Positions 1 to 9,012 are shown, numbered from the stretch's first letter. The stretch is DNA of 64,000 nt from Lachnospiraceae bacterium UBA3850 (GCA_002392655.1 DGHK01000009.1:39440-103439), one strand, 5' to 3'. A program made the numbers and translations. Notes: a model not told the origin generated them from the letters alone.

Positions 1-1
1 T

Positions 2-892
2 CCGGCAGCTCATGACCTGGTAAAATCTCTGGCCGATTATCACGGTGTATCAATTGACCGTGTTTTTGTCGGAGTTGGTTCTGATGATGTTCTTGGAATG
101 TCATTTATGACATTTTTCAATTCAGACCGTGAGATACTTTTTCCGGATATAACATATTCGTTCTATCCGGTATGGGCAGATATGATGAGGATTCCGTTTA
201 AGGAGATACCGCTTACAGAGGATTTTCGTATAAATCCTGATGATTTCTGCAGAGAAAACGGTGGTATTGTTATACCGAATCCAAATGCACCGACGGCTAT
301 ACTTATGTCCAGAGAGGATATCATCCGGATAATAGAAGCCTCAAAGGATTCAGTAGTAATAATCGATGAAGCATATATAGACTTTGCTCCTGAGGGCGCA
401 TCTGTGATGGACCTTACAGATAAGTATGACAATTTGCTGGTCGTAAGAACATTTTCAAAATCCAGATCTCTTGCGGGACTCAGGATAGGATATGCAGTCG
501 GAAATCCGAAGCTTATTAAGTATCTGAATGATGTAAAGTATTCCTATAATTCATATACCATGAATGAGCCTTCGATTATTCTCGGCAAGGCTGTTATTAG
601 CGATGATGAGTATTTCAGAGAGACAATAAGCCGAATAGTATCCATCAGGGAGAGATTTACAGATGAACTGAAGGAACTCGGGTTCACTGTTCTTCCTTCA
701 TCTGCGAATTTTGTATTTGCAGCTCATCCGGATATAAGTGCCACGGATATCTTCGAGGCAGCAAAGAAAGAGGGCATATACTTCAGACATTTTAATGCAC
801 CTCGTATAAATGATTATCTCAGAATAACCATTGGTAAGGACGAGGATATGGATAGAGTGATTACATTTCTTAAGGATACATACAATCTGTAA
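2..892 (+). CDS. hisC: Histidinol-phosphate aminotransferase (5' end outside window)
   Basis: PLP-dependent class I/II aminotransferase that converts imidazole-acetol phosphate and glutamate to histidinol phosphate in histidine synthesis, in the cytosol. The frame is open from base 2 with no start codon, so the N-terminus lies upstream. Visible family motifs are VGVGSDD near the 5' edge, the N-P-N-A-P-T-A stretch, IIDEAY (the Asp that contacts the PLP pyridine nitrogen) and TFSKSRSLAGLRIGY, where the Lys after Phe-Ser forms the Schiff base. The C-terminus ends with the usual LRITIG and is complete. The nearest downstream gene has its own promoter, so no his operon is visible on this side. Related aromatic aminotransferases share the fold, but the motif spacing fits HisC best. 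Confidence 0.9.
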   Translation, partial: PAAHDLVKSLADYHGVSIDRVFVGVGSDDVLGMSFMTFFNSDREILFPDITYSFYPVWADMMRIPFKEIPLTEDFRINPDDFCRENGGIVIPNPNAPTAILMSREDIIRIIEASKDSVVIIDEAYIDFAPEGASVMDLTDKYDNLLVVRTFSKSRSLAGLRIGYAVGNPKLIKYLNDVKYSYNSYTMNEPSIILGKAVISDDEYFRETISRIVSIRERFTDELKELGFTVLPSSANFVFAAHPDISATDIFEAAKKEGIYFRHFNAPRINDYLRITIGKDEDMDRVITFLKDTYNL

Positions 893-903
893 ACCATCTG
901 TTC

Positions 904-931
904 TTGACATGGAAGATATGTCTGTTAAAAT
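904..931 (+). promoter_or_regulatory. Sigma-A-type promoter for the DUF5688-type gene
   Basis: TTGACA at 904-909 and TAAAAT at 926-931, separated by 16 bp, with a TG one base before the -10 (extended -10). It lies just after the hisC stop and about 60 bp before the next start codon. Confidence 0.7.
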
Positions 932-993
932 GAATATACATCCGTATTAACGTACCTCATATGATCATTTTCCAAAGTAAAGGAGAATGATAT

Positions 994-1662
994 ATGAGAT
1001 GTATGATTACTTTTGAACAACTGAATATTGAGAGCGGTCTTTATCAAGAGATTGTAAATGCAGACACTAAGAAGCTCAGTGAATCTTTAAGTGTTGGGCT
1101 TGTAAACTACGATATGTACAGTGATATGCTGGGGTTTATACCTCACAGAAGGCTTTTTGACCTGGCTATGGTTCCGCTTTGGAGAGGAAGTGATGGGTTC
1201 AGAAATGAACTTGTTATTCTGTCAGACAGTATTCTGGCGGAGTGGGAAATTTCCTCTGAAGATGAGCTGCTTGATATGGCTTGTGGGTTTGCACCTGATT
1301 CATCAGGAGTTGTATTTATGGAGCTTAAGCAGTTCTGCGAGATGATGATGCCTGATAATCCTTGTGAGGGTGATGGGATTACTTATATGCTTACAAACAG
1401 ATATCTGGATTATGGTGCCTCGGCTTTATGCTATGATGGCATAATGAAGTATATCTCGAAGAGTTTGGGATATGGGTTTTATGTGATTCCGGCTAATGTG
1501 CATCACATGTTTATTATTCCTGACTATGTTTCACGAATTGACGTAGAGTTACATAGCAGATGTGTGAATGATGTCAATTCTTTAACTCTTTCCTCGGGTG
1601 AGTATCTGTCAAACAAGATATACTATTATGACAAGGATACTGAGGAACTTGTAATGGCTTGA
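994..1662 (+). CDS. DUF5688-type protein of unknown function
   Basis: A 222-residue soluble protein with no signal peptide or membrane segment. The layout resembles DUF5688 proteins, which are abundant in Lachnospiraceae: an N-terminal part with LVNYDMYSDMLGFIPHRRLFDLAMVP, a middle MLTNRYLDYGASALCYDGIM stretch, then a GFYVIPANVHHMFIIPD segment and a C-terminal SNKIYYYDKDTEEL. No catalytic motif is evident and the family function is unknown. The start at 994 follows a good ribosome site (AAAGGAG); a second ATG three codons later is possible. It stands alone between its own promoter and the cold-shock gene. The family assignment is from memory of its sequence pattern, not from a search. Confidence 0.7.
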   Translation: MRCMITFEQLNIESGLYQEIVNADTKKLSESLSVGLVNYDMYSDMLGFIPHRRLFDLAMVPLWRGSDGFRNELVILSDSILAEWEISSEDELLDMACGFAPDSSGVVFMELKQFCEMMMPDNPCEGDGITYMLTNRYLDYGASALCYDGIMKYISKSLGYGFYVIPANVHHMFIIPDYVSRIDVELHSRCVNDVNSLTLSSGEYLSNKIYYYDKDTEELVMA

Positions 1663-1754
1663 TGATTGATAAATCGACTGTTTTGTAAATTGAATGTGCC
1701 TCGTTGATATGTTACTATTCTTATATTGTATTTAATACGTTAGGAGGCTATGTA

Positions 1755-1958
1755 ATGGCAAAAGGAACAGTTAAATGGTTTAACAACTCAAAGGGTTATG
1801 GTTTTATTACTGATGAGGAAGGAAATGATGTTTTCGTTCACTATTCAGGTTTAAATATGGAAGGCTTTAAGACTCTTGAGGAAGGACAGACTGTAGAGTA
1901 TGATCTTACTGAGGGAGCTAAAGGAGCTCAGGCAGTAAATGTTACAGTTGTTAAATAG
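1755..1958 (+). CDS. Cold-shock domain protein (CspA/CspB family)
   Basis: A 67-residue single cold-shock domain that binds single-stranded RNA or DNA and acts as an RNA chaperone. Both nucleic-acid-binding motifs are present: KGYGFIT (RNP-1) and VFVHYS (RNP-2). The length is the normal 65-70 residues. The ATG at 1755 is chosen because GGAGG sits just before it and the protein then begins with the standard [10 protein letters not shown]; a longer in-frame reading from 1704 has no ribosome site. It is monocistronic and closed by a strong terminator. Whether it is cold-induced cannot be told from the sequence. Confidence 0.95.
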   Translation: MAKGTVKWFNNSKGYGFITDEEGNDVFVHYSGLNMEGFKTLEEGQTVEYDLTEGAKGAQAVNVTVVK

Positions 1959-1972
1959 TTTAATGACTATTT

Positions 1973-2009
1973 ATGAGCAGAGACATATGTCTCTGCTCAT
2001 TTTTCTTTT
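1973..2009 (+). terminator. Rho-independent terminator of the cold-shock gene
   Basis: A perfect 14-bp inverted repeat (ATGAGCAGAGACAT and its complement, 1973-2000) with no spacer, followed by a T-rich tract. It lies 14 bp after the csp stop codon. Confidence 0.9.
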
Positions 2010-2033
2010 AGCGTGTTTAATCCATAAGAATCA

Positions 2034-2062
2034 TTGACAAAGAAACCTATTAGCAATACAAT
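2034..2062 (+). promoter_or_regulatory. Consensus promoter of the TetR gene
   Basis: TTGACA (2034-2039), a 17-bp spacer and TACAAT (2057-2062) form a near-ideal sigma-A promoter. It overlaps an in-frame TTG and ATG that might otherwise be read as starts, and so shows that the coding region begins later, at 2097. Confidence 0.8.
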
Positions 2063-2096
2063 GAAACGTAGAGAAAATGGGGGAAGGAGGGATAGC

Positions 2097-2690
2097 TTGA
2101 CCGAAGAATTTGTATCAGCGAGAGATAGGATCGTTTCTGCTTCAATAGATATAATTAGTGATGCCGGACTTGCTTCACTGACAATAAAGAATATATCCAT
2201 GAGAACGAATATGACTGAGTCTATGATATATAAGTATTGTTCGAATACAGATGAGATACTTGTTGATGTTGTGACTACATACTTTAAGTTCGACGGAAGC
2301 ATATTCAAGACAATCGATACCAGAGATGTAAGCTATATGGACAAGATTTATATCTATGTTGATGCGTACAGCTCTTACTATAACAGTTATTATTCCCTCT
2401 CTGCAATCATGCTTCAATATGAAGAGCTTCTTCACAATACGAATACCCGTGAGATAGTTGAAAAGGGTTATAATTTCAGACGTGAATGTCTGACGAAGCT
2501 TTTTAAGGGAGCACTTGAGAATAAAGAGATAGAGGTTGATTACACGGCTGAACAGCTTGCGGATCTGCTTCTTGGAATATTTATAGTCTGTTCGCTTAAC
2601 AGACGTGTTATACAGAGAAGGAAAACTTATAAAGAAGAAATAAACATTATCTATGATAAATGGATAAAGACTTTAGGATATAATAAATAA
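2097..2690 (+). CDS. TetR/AcrR family transcriptional regulator
   Basis: A 197-residue putative one-component repressor. The N-terminal half holds the TetR helix-turn-helix (roughly residues 10-55): ARDRIVSASIDIISDAGLASLTIKNI followed by MTESMIYKYCSNTDEIL. The C-terminal half is helical and is the presumed ligand and dimerisation domain; its ligand is unknown. The start is TTG at 2097, directly after GGAAGGAGG; two earlier in-frame start codons overlap the promoter and are rejected. The gene is followed 15 bp later by the receiver-domain gene, so the two may be co-transcribed. No target operon is obvious nearby, although the ABC exporter genes 4.6 kb downstream are the kind of genes such regulators often control (inference). 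Confidence 0.88.
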   Translation: MTEEFVSARDRIVSASIDIISDAGLASLTIKNISMRTNMTESMIYKYCSNTDEILVDVVTTYFKFDGSIFKTIDTRDVSYMDKIYIYVDAYSSYYNSYYSLSAIMLQYEELLHNTNTREIVEKGYNFRRECLTKLFKGALENKEIEVDYTAEQLADLLLGIFIVCSLNRRVIQRRKTYKEEINIIYDKWIKTLGYNK

Positions 2691-2705
2691 GGTGAGGTAT
2701 AAGTT

Positions 2706-3098
2706 ATGAAGGTTTTAGTTGCTGAAGACGATATAGCGAGCGGAAAGTTCTTATCAAAGCTTCTTTCCAGATACGGAAGCGTTGTGCTTGCTGCAGACGG
2801 AATTGAAGCAGTTGACGAGTTCGTAAAGTCTATTAAGGATGGAGAGGAGTTCGATCTGGTATGTCTCGATATAATGATGCCGAAGATCGATGGATACAAG
2901 GCTCTTCAGTCTATAAGAGATGCTGAGAGAAAGCTCGGAATCCCTCGTATATCAAGATGCAAGGTTGTTATGATATCTGCACTTGATGAAGACTTTGATG
3001 CAAACTATGCAAGCAATGATTATGATGATTACATCTGCAAGCCTATAGATATAATCAAGTTTGATAATATCATCAAGAAGCTTGGACTTATTGATTAG
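2706..3098 (+). CDS. Stand-alone response-regulator receiver protein
   Basis: A 130-residue single REC domain without an output domain, similar to CheY-like signalling relays. The phosphorylation site is complete: acidic pocket E7-D8-D9, phospho-acceptor D55 in LVCLDIMMPKIDGY, S91 (MISAL) and K112 (YICKP). Without an effector domain it probably acts by protein contact or as a phosphate carrier between other components. It has a short gap to the TetR gene upstream and lies 21 bp before rarA. No histidine kinase is adjacent; the nearest kinase-like protein is the large hybrid sensor at 13.5 kb. A link between them is speculative. Confidence 0.9.
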   Translation: MKVLVAEDDIASGKFLSKLLSRYGSVVLAADGIEAVDEFVKSIKDGEEFDLVCLDIMMPKIDGYKALQSIRDAERKLGIPRISRCKVVMISALDEDFDANYASNDYDDYICKPIDIIKFDNIIKKLGLID

Positions 3099-3119
3099 TG
3101 ATCATCTGAGGATCTTAAA

Positions 3120-4451
3120 ATGGATTTATTTGACTACATGCGGCAGGAGGAGCAGAAGAAGGAAGCTCCTCTCGCCAGTCGTATAAGACCTAAGACTCTT
3201 GATGAGTTCGTAGGTCAGGAACATATCATCGGACCGGGAAAACTTCTTTACAGAGCTATAAAAGCGGATAAGCTCAGCTCTGTTATTTTTTATGGTCCGC
3301 CAGGAACCGGTAAAACAACTCTTGCAATGGTTATTGCAAATACCACCAGCTCGCTTTTTGAAGAGATAAATGCTTCCACATCCGGAAAAAAGGATATGGA
3401 AGCTGTTGTTATGCGTGCAAAGGATAATCTCGGCATGCATGGCAAGAAAACTATACTATTTATTGATGAGATACACAGATTCAACAAGGCGCAGCAGGAC
3501 TTCCTGCTTCCGCATGTCGAAAATGGAACAGTCATTCTGATCGGAGCAACTACTGAGAATCCATATTTTGAGGTAAACAGTGCTCTTGTCTCAAGATCTA
3601 CGGTCTTTGAACTGAAACCTCTTTCGGATGAGAATATCAAGGTGCTTGTAAAACGAGCTGTATATGACGTAGAGAGAGGAATGGGAAGCTTCAACGCTGA
3701 GATAACGGATGAGGCAGTAGATTTTCTGGCAAATGTGGCTGAGGGCGATGCCAGAAAAGCACTGAATGCAGTCGAGCTTGGAATTCTTTCTACAGAGCCT
3801 GACAAGGAAAGCGGAAAAATCCTTATCACGTTGGATGTGGCTCAGGAGTGCATACAGAGAAGAGCAATCAGATATGATAAGAACGGAGATAATCATTATG
3901 ATATCATTTCCGCATTTATCAAGTCTATGAGGGGGTCTGATCCGGATGCTGCAGTATACTATCTGGCGAAGATGCTCTACGGTGGTGAGAGTGTTACCTT
4001 TATCGCAAGAAGGATCATGATATGTGCATGCGAGGATGTCGGTATAGCCGATCCTCAGGCTGTCCAGGTAGCAGTATCCTGTGCACTTGCAGCAGAAAGG
4101 GTGGGAATCCCTGAAGCACAGATAATACTGGCTGAGGCTGCCATCTATGTTGCAACAGCTCCTAAGAGTAACGCTGTTGTAAATGCCATCTTCAGCGCAA
4201 CGGATGCGGTCAAGAGATATAGTAATGCAGAGGTTCCGCCTTATCTTAAGGATGCACATTATAGTGGCTCAAAGGAACTCGGACATGTTGGCTATAAGTA
4301 TGCTCATGATTATCCAAAGCACTATGTTGAACAGCAGTATCTGCCGGATATACTAAAGGATGAGAAGTTCTATATACCCGGTGAGAATGGTTATGAGAAG
4401 GATGTCACAGAGTGGATGGAGTATATAAAAGATGGAAAAAATGGTAAATAG
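3120..4451 (+). CDS. rarA: Replication-associated recombination protein A (AAA+ ATPase)
   Basis: A 443-residue AAA+ ATPase of the RarA/MgsA (WRNIP1) family, which acts at stalled replication forks. Walker A is GPPGTGKT at residues 59-66 and Walker B is FIDEIHRF with D116-E117. Sensor 1 is the family-typical IGATTENPYFEVNSALVSR, and the C-terminal tetramerisation region contains DYPKHYVEQQYLPD and ends normally. The length matches the family (about 420-450 residues). No strong ribosome site precedes the ATG, although MDLFDYMR is a typical RarA beginning. Its last 20 bases overlap the next small membrane-protein gene, suggesting translational coupling. Confidence 0.95.
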   Translation: MDLFDYMRQEEQKKEAPLASRIRPKTLDEFVGQEHIIGPGKLLYRAIKADKLSSVIFYGPPGTGKTTLAMVIANTTSSLFEEINASTSGKKDMEAVVMRAKDNLGMHGKKTILFIDEIHRFNKAQQDFLLPHVENGTVILIGATTENPYFEVNSALVSRSTVFELKPLSDENIKVLVKRAVYDVERGMGSFNAEITDEAVDFLANVAEGDARKALNAVELGILSTEPDKESGKILITLDVAQECIQRRAIRYDKNGDNHYDIISAFIKSMRGSDPDAAVYYLAKMLYGGESVTFIARRIMICACEDVGIADPQAVQVAVSCALAAERVGIPEAQIILAEAAIYVATAPKSNAVVNAIFSATDAVKRYSNAEVPPYLKDAHYSGSKELGHVGYKYAHDYPKHYVEQQYLPDILKDEKFYIPGENGYEKDVTEWMEYIKDGKNGK

Positions 4452-4686
4452 TGAAAATAATGAAATTAGTGAAATAAATGAAACTAATGATAATAAAGTA
4501 AAGACAAGTCTGTTATTAAGGATAGTTGCGATACTTCTGCTTTTTGGATATCTGGCTCTTCTGGGTATATTTATATATATGGTCATAGCCGGAAGCAAGT
4601 ATATCTTCGCAATGATATTTGTTCTGATCATGTATCCGCTGATCCTTTATTTGATGACTTGGCTGAGGAAGGTTTTCAGTAAATAG
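4432..4686 (+). CDS. Small two-helix membrane protein
   Basis: An 84-residue protein with a charged, Asn/Glu-rich N-terminus (about residues 1-24) and two hydrophobic segments, roughly 26-52 and 56-76, followed by a basic WLRKVFSK tail. It is therefore probably an integral membrane protein with a short turn between helices. The family is not recognised. It starts inside the last codons of rarA (an alternative ATG lies at 4441). Directly after its stop codon is a degraded wall-binding repeat, described separately; the join suggests that a larger gene end once lay here. Confidence 0.65.
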   Translation: MEKMVNSENNEISEINETNDNKVKTSLLLRIVAILLLFGYLALLGIFIYMVIAGSKYIFAMIFVLIMYPLILYLMTWLRKVFSK

Positions 4687-4752
4687 GTGGTTGGTTTTAT
4701 GAAGATGGATGGAATCTGGTATTATTTCGGAACAGACGGATATCTCTTATAG
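4686..4752 (+). pseudogene. Remnant of a tryptophan-rich wall-binding repeat
   Basis: The stretch right after the small membrane-protein gene encodes pieces of the same repeat that ends the three surface proteins of this window. In one frame (4686-4712) it reads GGWFYEDGW, matching the GWWYEDxSGW half-repeat. In the neighbouring frame (4705-4752) it reads MDGIWYYFGTDGYLL and then stops, matching the KIDGIWYYFKPDGYM half-repeat of the cellulase at 55 kb. The two halves are joined by a frameshift and a short deletion, so this is a gene relic, not an active coding region. Confidence 0.6.
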
Positions 4753-4776
4753 GTTATAAAAACAATAATCTTGTTT

Positions 4777-4805
4777 TTGACACATTACATCTTATTTGAT
4801 ATAAT
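4777..4805 (+). promoter_or_regulatory. Consensus promoter of the SEC-C gene
   Basis: TTGACA (4777-4782) and TATAAT (4800-4805) with a 17-bp spacer: a perfect match to the sigma-A consensus, 40 bp before the start codon. Confidence 0.88.
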
Positions 4806-4845
4806 CTGTGACGTTCGATATATAAAATGAAAGGAAGCGCATAAT

Positions 4846-5346
4846 ATGGGTTTACTTAAAGAATGGAGAGATACAGCCTACGGGCTGGATGATAGAACAC
4901 CGGAAGGAAAACAGTTCTGGCTCAATTATTTTCAGATAGAAAAGGGTATATATGAGAAGCTTCTTGAGGATCCGACAGTTGTTATGTCCGGTTCTGTTAA
5001 GACACTTGCTGAGCTCTACAAAACAGATATCCAGACAATGGTCGGATTTCTTGATGGTATAGATGACAGCTTAAAGGAGTCTAACAACCTTGATGATATA
5101 ACAGAGGATTCTGAGGTTAAGATTGATATTGATACCGAGAAGCTCTATATGAACATGGTAGGTTGTAACGCAGAGTGGCTGTATACACTTCCTCAGTGGG
5201 ACAAGATATATGATCAGGAGACGAGAGATGCTCTTTATAAGAAGGAGAAGACTTCACACACTGTAGTCAAGGCTCCGAAGGTTGGACGTAATGATCCATG
5301 TCCATGTGGAAGCGGCAAGAAATATAAGAAGTGCTGCGGCAAATAA
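4846..5346 (+). CDS. SEC-C motif protein
   Basis: A 166-residue cytosolic protein. The last 20 residues form a textbook SEC-C zinc-binding motif ([20 protein letters not shown]), the same module found at the SecA C-terminus and in many otherwise unrelated proteins. The N-terminal 140 residues are helical and acidic and match no family recognised here. In SecA the module binds SecB and ribosomes, so a role near the translation or export machinery is possible but inferred. The gene is monocistronic with a consensus promoter, a good ribosome site (GAAAGGAAG) and its own terminator, which suggests steady, strong expression. Confidence 0.8.
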   Translation: MGLLKEWRDTAYGLDDRTPEGKQFWLNYFQIEKGIYEKLLEDPTVVMSGSVKTLAELYKTDIQTMVGFLDGIDDSLKESNNLDDITEDSEVKIDIDTEKLYMNMVGCNAEWLYTLPQWDKIYDQETRDALYKKEKTSHTVVKAPKVGRNDPCPCGSGKKYKKCCGK

Positions 5347-5363
5347 TAAATATGAATACTCAT

Positions 5364-5413
5364 ACCGACCCCCTGAAGACATGATAAGTCTTGTCATAGG
5401 AGGTCGGTTTTGG
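5364..5413 (+). terminator. Terminator after the SEC-C gene
   Basis: ACCGACC (5364-5370) pairs with GGTCGGT (5402-5408), with an inner AAGAC/GTCTT hairpin in the loop, and is followed by a T-rich tract. It lies 17 bp after the stop codon. Confidence 0.75.
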
Positions 5414-5430
5414 TTTATATCAGGTGAGAT

Positions 5431-7260
5431 ATGTATACAGAAGAACAGCTTCAGGCTATCAGATGGTTCAAAGGACCGCTCCTTGTACTTGGTACACCGG
5501 GTGCCGGAAAAACCACTGTCATAGTGAACAGAGTAAACAACTTAATATATGAGCATCATGTTCGGCCTGAGAATATCCTGGTAATTACATTTACCAGAGC
5601 TGCAGCAGAATCCATGAAGCAGAGATTTATGGATATGTCTGAGCTAAACAGTACAAGAGTCAGATTCGGTACATTTCATTCTTTCTTCTTCTGGATAATC
5701 CGGACGGCCTATGGAAATAGTCTCAAGGTTTTAGATGAGAAGGAGAAAAAAGAGGTTCTAAGAAAGATACTCAGGAAGCTTGACAGTGAGGGGCTGGATA
5801 ATGAGGATACACTGATAAGCGTGATGAATCAGATGGGACGGATCGTCTCGGATATGATTGATATAAATGATTATTACAGCCGCGATATGTCTGACTCAGA
5901 CTTTAAGACTGTATATAATGAATATAGCAGATACAAGACGGATAACGGCTATATAGATTTTGATGATATGGTCTCCGAGTGCTATAAGCTGCTTCGTTCC
6001 AGACCTGATATACTCGAGAAACTGAGGCAGATGTTTCAGTACATCATGATAGATGAGTTCCAGGATACGAATCTTATTCAGTACGAGATAATCAAGATGC
6101 TCGCACATCCCAGAGATAACATCTATGCTGTGGGAGATGATGATCAGTCCATATACGGCTTCAGGGGTGCAAGACCTGATATAATGTTTCATTTTGTTAA
6201 GGAGTTTAAGGGAACAAAGATACTGGGGCTTTCCAGCAATTTTCGCTGTCCGAAGGAAGTAGTGGATCTGTCAAGTCAGATCATCGTGAAGAACAAAAAG
6301 AGATATGACAAAAATCTACGTTCAGCGGTAAAGGGAAGCGGTAAGGTCTATCTGATCAAGTCGCCGGATACCTATTCAGAGCTTGCTTCTGTTACCAAGA
6401 GGATACAGGAGGCGCATAACAGAGGACTTCAGTATGGAGATATAGCGGTGCTTTTCAGAACTAACTTCGGTCCGGGAAAGCTGATAAATGTACTTCAGAG
6501 ATATAATATCCCCTTTAGAGTAAGTGACAAGCTTCCGGATATTTTTTCGCATCCGTCAGTAAGTCCTGTAATTGCCTATATAGCATTTGCTTTGGGTGAT
6601 GATTCCAGGACCAACTTCCTGAGGTTTATGAATAAGCCTGTCAGATATATAAGCCGGGATATGGTTAAAAGTGAGAATGTCGATATGGTCAGACTCATGC
6701 AAAGGGCATCAGATAAGGATTATCTGCATAAGAATATAAGCAGGCTCATATCAGAGCTTCGTACAATCAGAACACTTACACCTCTCGAGGGCGTACACTA
6801 CATAAGAAAAGGAGTAGGCTATGATGTGTATCTCAAGTCCTATGCAGAGGATAAGGGGATAAACTATGATGATATGGTTGAACCCCTGAATGAATTTGAA
6901 AATATGTTAAAAGATATCTCAACATATGATATGATGTTTGAGATGATTGAAAATACCAGGAAGCTTATGGAGAGTCTAGAGATAAGTGAGGATAAGAACA
7001 GCCGGGACAAGGTTCAGCTGATGACTCTTCATAGTGCCAAGGGACTTGAGTTTAAGGAGGTTCATATAATTGACCTCTACGACGGAAACATTCCTCATAA
7101 GAAGTCCAGATCCGAATCGGAGATAGAGGAAGAGAGACGTATGTTTTATGTCGGAATAACCAGAAGCAGTGAGAAGCTTTATATGTATGTACCGAAGGAG
7201 GTAAATGATACGAAGGTCAGACCTTCGCCATTTATCAGATCAGTCATAAAGGATATATAG
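5431..7260 (+). CDS. UvrD/Rep-family superfamily 1 DNA helicase
   Basis: A 609-residue ATP-dependent 3'-5' DNA helicase of the UvrD/PcrA/Rep type. Motif I is GTPGAGKTT (about residues 21-29), Ia is ITFTRAAA, II is IDEFQDTN, III is VGDDDQSIYGFRGA, IV is LSSNFRCP, V is LMTLHSAKGLEFKEVHI and VI is EEERRMFYVGITR. It is shorter than PcrA/UvrD (about 720-750 residues): the C-terminus stops soon after motif VI, so the tail that binds RNA polymerase or UvrB is missing. This places it among the short UvrD-like helicases common in Clostridia, probably in repair or fork processing. Its stop codon touches the ATG of the ABC exporter gene, implying one transcript. Confidence 0.92.
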   Translation: MYTEEQLQAIRWFKGPLLVLGTPGAGKTTVIVNRVNNLIYEHHVRPENILVITFTRAAAESMKQRFMDMSELNSTRVRFGTFHSFFFWIIRTAYGNSLKVLDEKEKKEVLRKILRKLDSEGLDNEDTLISVMNQMGRIVSDMIDINDYYSRDMSDSDFKTVYNEYSRYKTDNGYIDFDDMVSECYKLLRSRPDILEKLRQMFQYIMIDEFQDTNLIQYEIIKMLAHPRDNIYAVGDDDQSIYGFRGARPDIMFHFVKEFKGTKILGLSSNFRCPKEVVDLSSQIIVKNKKRYDKNLRSAVKGSGKVYLIKSPDTYSELASVTKRIQEAHNRGLQYGDIAVLFRTNFGPGKLINVLQRYNIPFRVSDKLPDIFSHPSVSPVIAYIAFALGDDSRTNFLRFMNKPVRYISRDMVKSENVDMVRLMQRASDKDYLHKNISRLISELRTIRTLTPLEGVHYIRKGVGYDVYLKSYAEDKGINYDDMVEPLNEFENMLKDISTYDMMFEMIENTRKLMESLEISEDKNSRDKVQLMTLHSAKGLEFKEVHIIDLYDGNIPHKKSRSESEIEEERRMFYVGITRSSEKLYMYVPKEVNDTKVRPSPFIRSVIKDI

Positions 7261-9012
7261 ATGAAAAGGTTACTAAAATACTTAAAACAGTATAGATTCA
7301 GGGCTATTCTTGCTCCACTTTTCAAGATGCTGGAGGCAAGCTTTGAGCTTATGGTTCCTATCGTCATGATCAAGCTTATTGATATCGGTATCGCGAACAA
7401 AGATAGGGACTTTATTCTTACATGTGGTTTGGTGCTCATAGCGCTAACAGTGGTAGGCTATATAGCTTCTATTACGGCACAGTACTTCGCCGCAAAGGCT
7501 GCTATGGGAGTGGGGTTTGAGCTCAGAAGAGACCTGTTCAGGCATATAGAGACGCTTTCATATGAGGATATAGACAAAGCAGGAACCTCAACGCTTATCA
7601 CACGTATGACAAGTGATGTGAATTTTGTTATATCCGGAGTGAATATGTTTCTCAGGCTTTTCCTCAGATCACCATTTATTATAATAGGCGCAGTTGTTAT
7701 GGCCTTCACTGTGGATGTAAAAACATCTGTGGTATTTCTCGTAGTTCTTCCTGTTCTTGTAGCAGTAGTGTTTACGATTACATTTACTTCTATACCTATG
7801 TACAAGAAGGTGCAGAGCAGGCTGGATAATGTAACGCTTCTTACCAGAGAGAGCCTGAATGGTATAAGAGTCATAAGAGCTTTCAACAGACAGAAAACGG
7901 AGGAGGAAGGCTTTGACGAGGGTATAGATGAGCTTAAGTCGGCTCAGCTGAGAGTCGGAAGGCTCAGTGCGCTTATGAATCCGGTTTCTTTTGTAATAGT
8001 CAATCTGGGTATTGCGGCGCTTATTTATTTTGGTGCCATACACGTAAATGCAGGAAGCATGTCACAGGGACAGGTAGTCGCTCTTGTAAATTATATGTCG
8101 CAGGTTCTGGTCGAGGTAGTTAAGCTTGCTAACCTGATAACCATACTTACAAAGGGAGCGGCAAGTATCAACAGAATCAATATGATATTTGATACAGAGC
8201 CGGGTATAAGCTTCAAGGAGGATGGTGAATCCGAGAGCGGCTTAGCTTCAGATGAGTATAGCTCAGAGCTTGTGTTTGATAATGTGTCGCTAAGCTATGG
8301 AACTTCTAGGGAGTATGCTATAGAGGGGATAAGCTTTACCGCGAAAAAGGGCGAATCGATAGGAATAATAGGAGGAACGGGATCAGGTAAGTCGACTCTG
8401 GTGAATATCATTCCTAGATTTTATGAGATATCTGAGGGGTATGTAACTATAGACGGTAAGGATATAAAGGATTATTCTAAGGAATCTCTGAGACGACGTA
8501 TAGGAATAGTTCCGCAAACCTCAGTTCTGTTTAAGGGTACGATTGAAGAAAACCTGCGTATGTCAGATAGCGAAGCGAAGGACTCTGATATAGAACGGGC
8601 TCTTGAGATTTCCCAGTCAGCTGAGTTTGTATCTCAGAAGGAGGGAAAAACTTCATTTGAACTGGAGCAGGGTGGCAAAAATCTCTCCGGAGGTCAGAGG
8701 CAGAGACTTTGTATAGCAAGAGCTCTTGTTAGAAATCCTGAGATTCTTATTCTGGATGACAGCTCCTCTGCGCTGGACTTTGCAACTGAGTCCAAGCTTC
8801 TCACAGCGCTTCGCGCTTCAGGTGATGACAGGATAACGATTATAGTTTCGCAGAGAGCTTCTTCTATTATGAACTGTGACAGGATAATCGTTATGGAAGA
8901 TGGAAAAGCTGTTGCCATAGGTACTCATGACGAGGTCTATGACAGCTGTGATATATATAGAGAGATATATCATACCCAGTTCAAGGAGAGAGGGGGTAAG
9001 GTATATGCGTAA
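7261..9012 (+). CDS. ABC exporter half-transporter with degenerate ATPase site (subunit 1)
   Basis: A 583-residue fusion of a six-helix exporter membrane domain (about residues 1-310) and a nucleotide-binding domain. Walker A is GGTGSGKST and the signature LSGGQRQR is intact. However, the catalytic Glu after Walker B is Asp (LILDDSSSALD, D500) and the switch His is Gln (VSQRAS, Q531). That is the pattern of the inactive-site subunit in heterodimeric exporters such as TM287/288, BmrC/D and LmrC/D. The next gene, overlapping by 8 bases, has the complementary features. The pair probably forms one asymmetric drug, lipid or peptide exporter in the cytoplasmic membrane; the substrate is unknown. 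It begins immediately after the helicase stop. Confidence 0.93.
   Translation: MKRLLKYLKQYRFRAILAPLFKMLEASFELMVPIVMIKLIDIGIANKDRDFILTCGLVLIALTVVGYIASITAQYFAAKAAMGVGFELRRDLFRHIETLSYEDIDKAGTSTLITRMTSDVNFVISGVNMFLRLFLRSPFIIIGAVVMAFTVDVKTSVVFLVVLPVLVAVVFTITFTSIPMYKKVQSRLDNVTLLTRESLNGIRVIRAFNRQKTEEEGFDEGIDELKSAQLRVGRLSALMNPVSFVIVNLGIAALIYFGAIHVNAGSMSQGQVVALVNYMSQVLVEVVKLANLITILTKGAASINRINMIFDTEPGISFKEDGESESGLASDEYSSELVFDNVSLSYGTSREYAIEGISFTAKKGESIGIIGGTGSGKSTLVNIIPRFYEISEGYVTIDGKDIKDYSKESLRRRIGIVPQTSVLFKGTIEENLRMSDSEAKDSDIERALEISQSAEFVSQKEGKTSFELEQGGKNLSGGQRQRLCIARALVRNPEILILDDSSSALDFATESKLLTALRASGDDRITIIVSQRASSIMNCDRIIVMEDGKAVAIGTHDEVYDSCDIYREIYHTQFKERGGKVYA

Noticed and set aside
2034..2096. N-terminal extension of the TetR gene from TTG 2034 or ATG 2061
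   Set aside because: A TTGACA-17-TACAAT promoter lies over these codons, and the strong GGAAGGAGG site directs translation from 2097.
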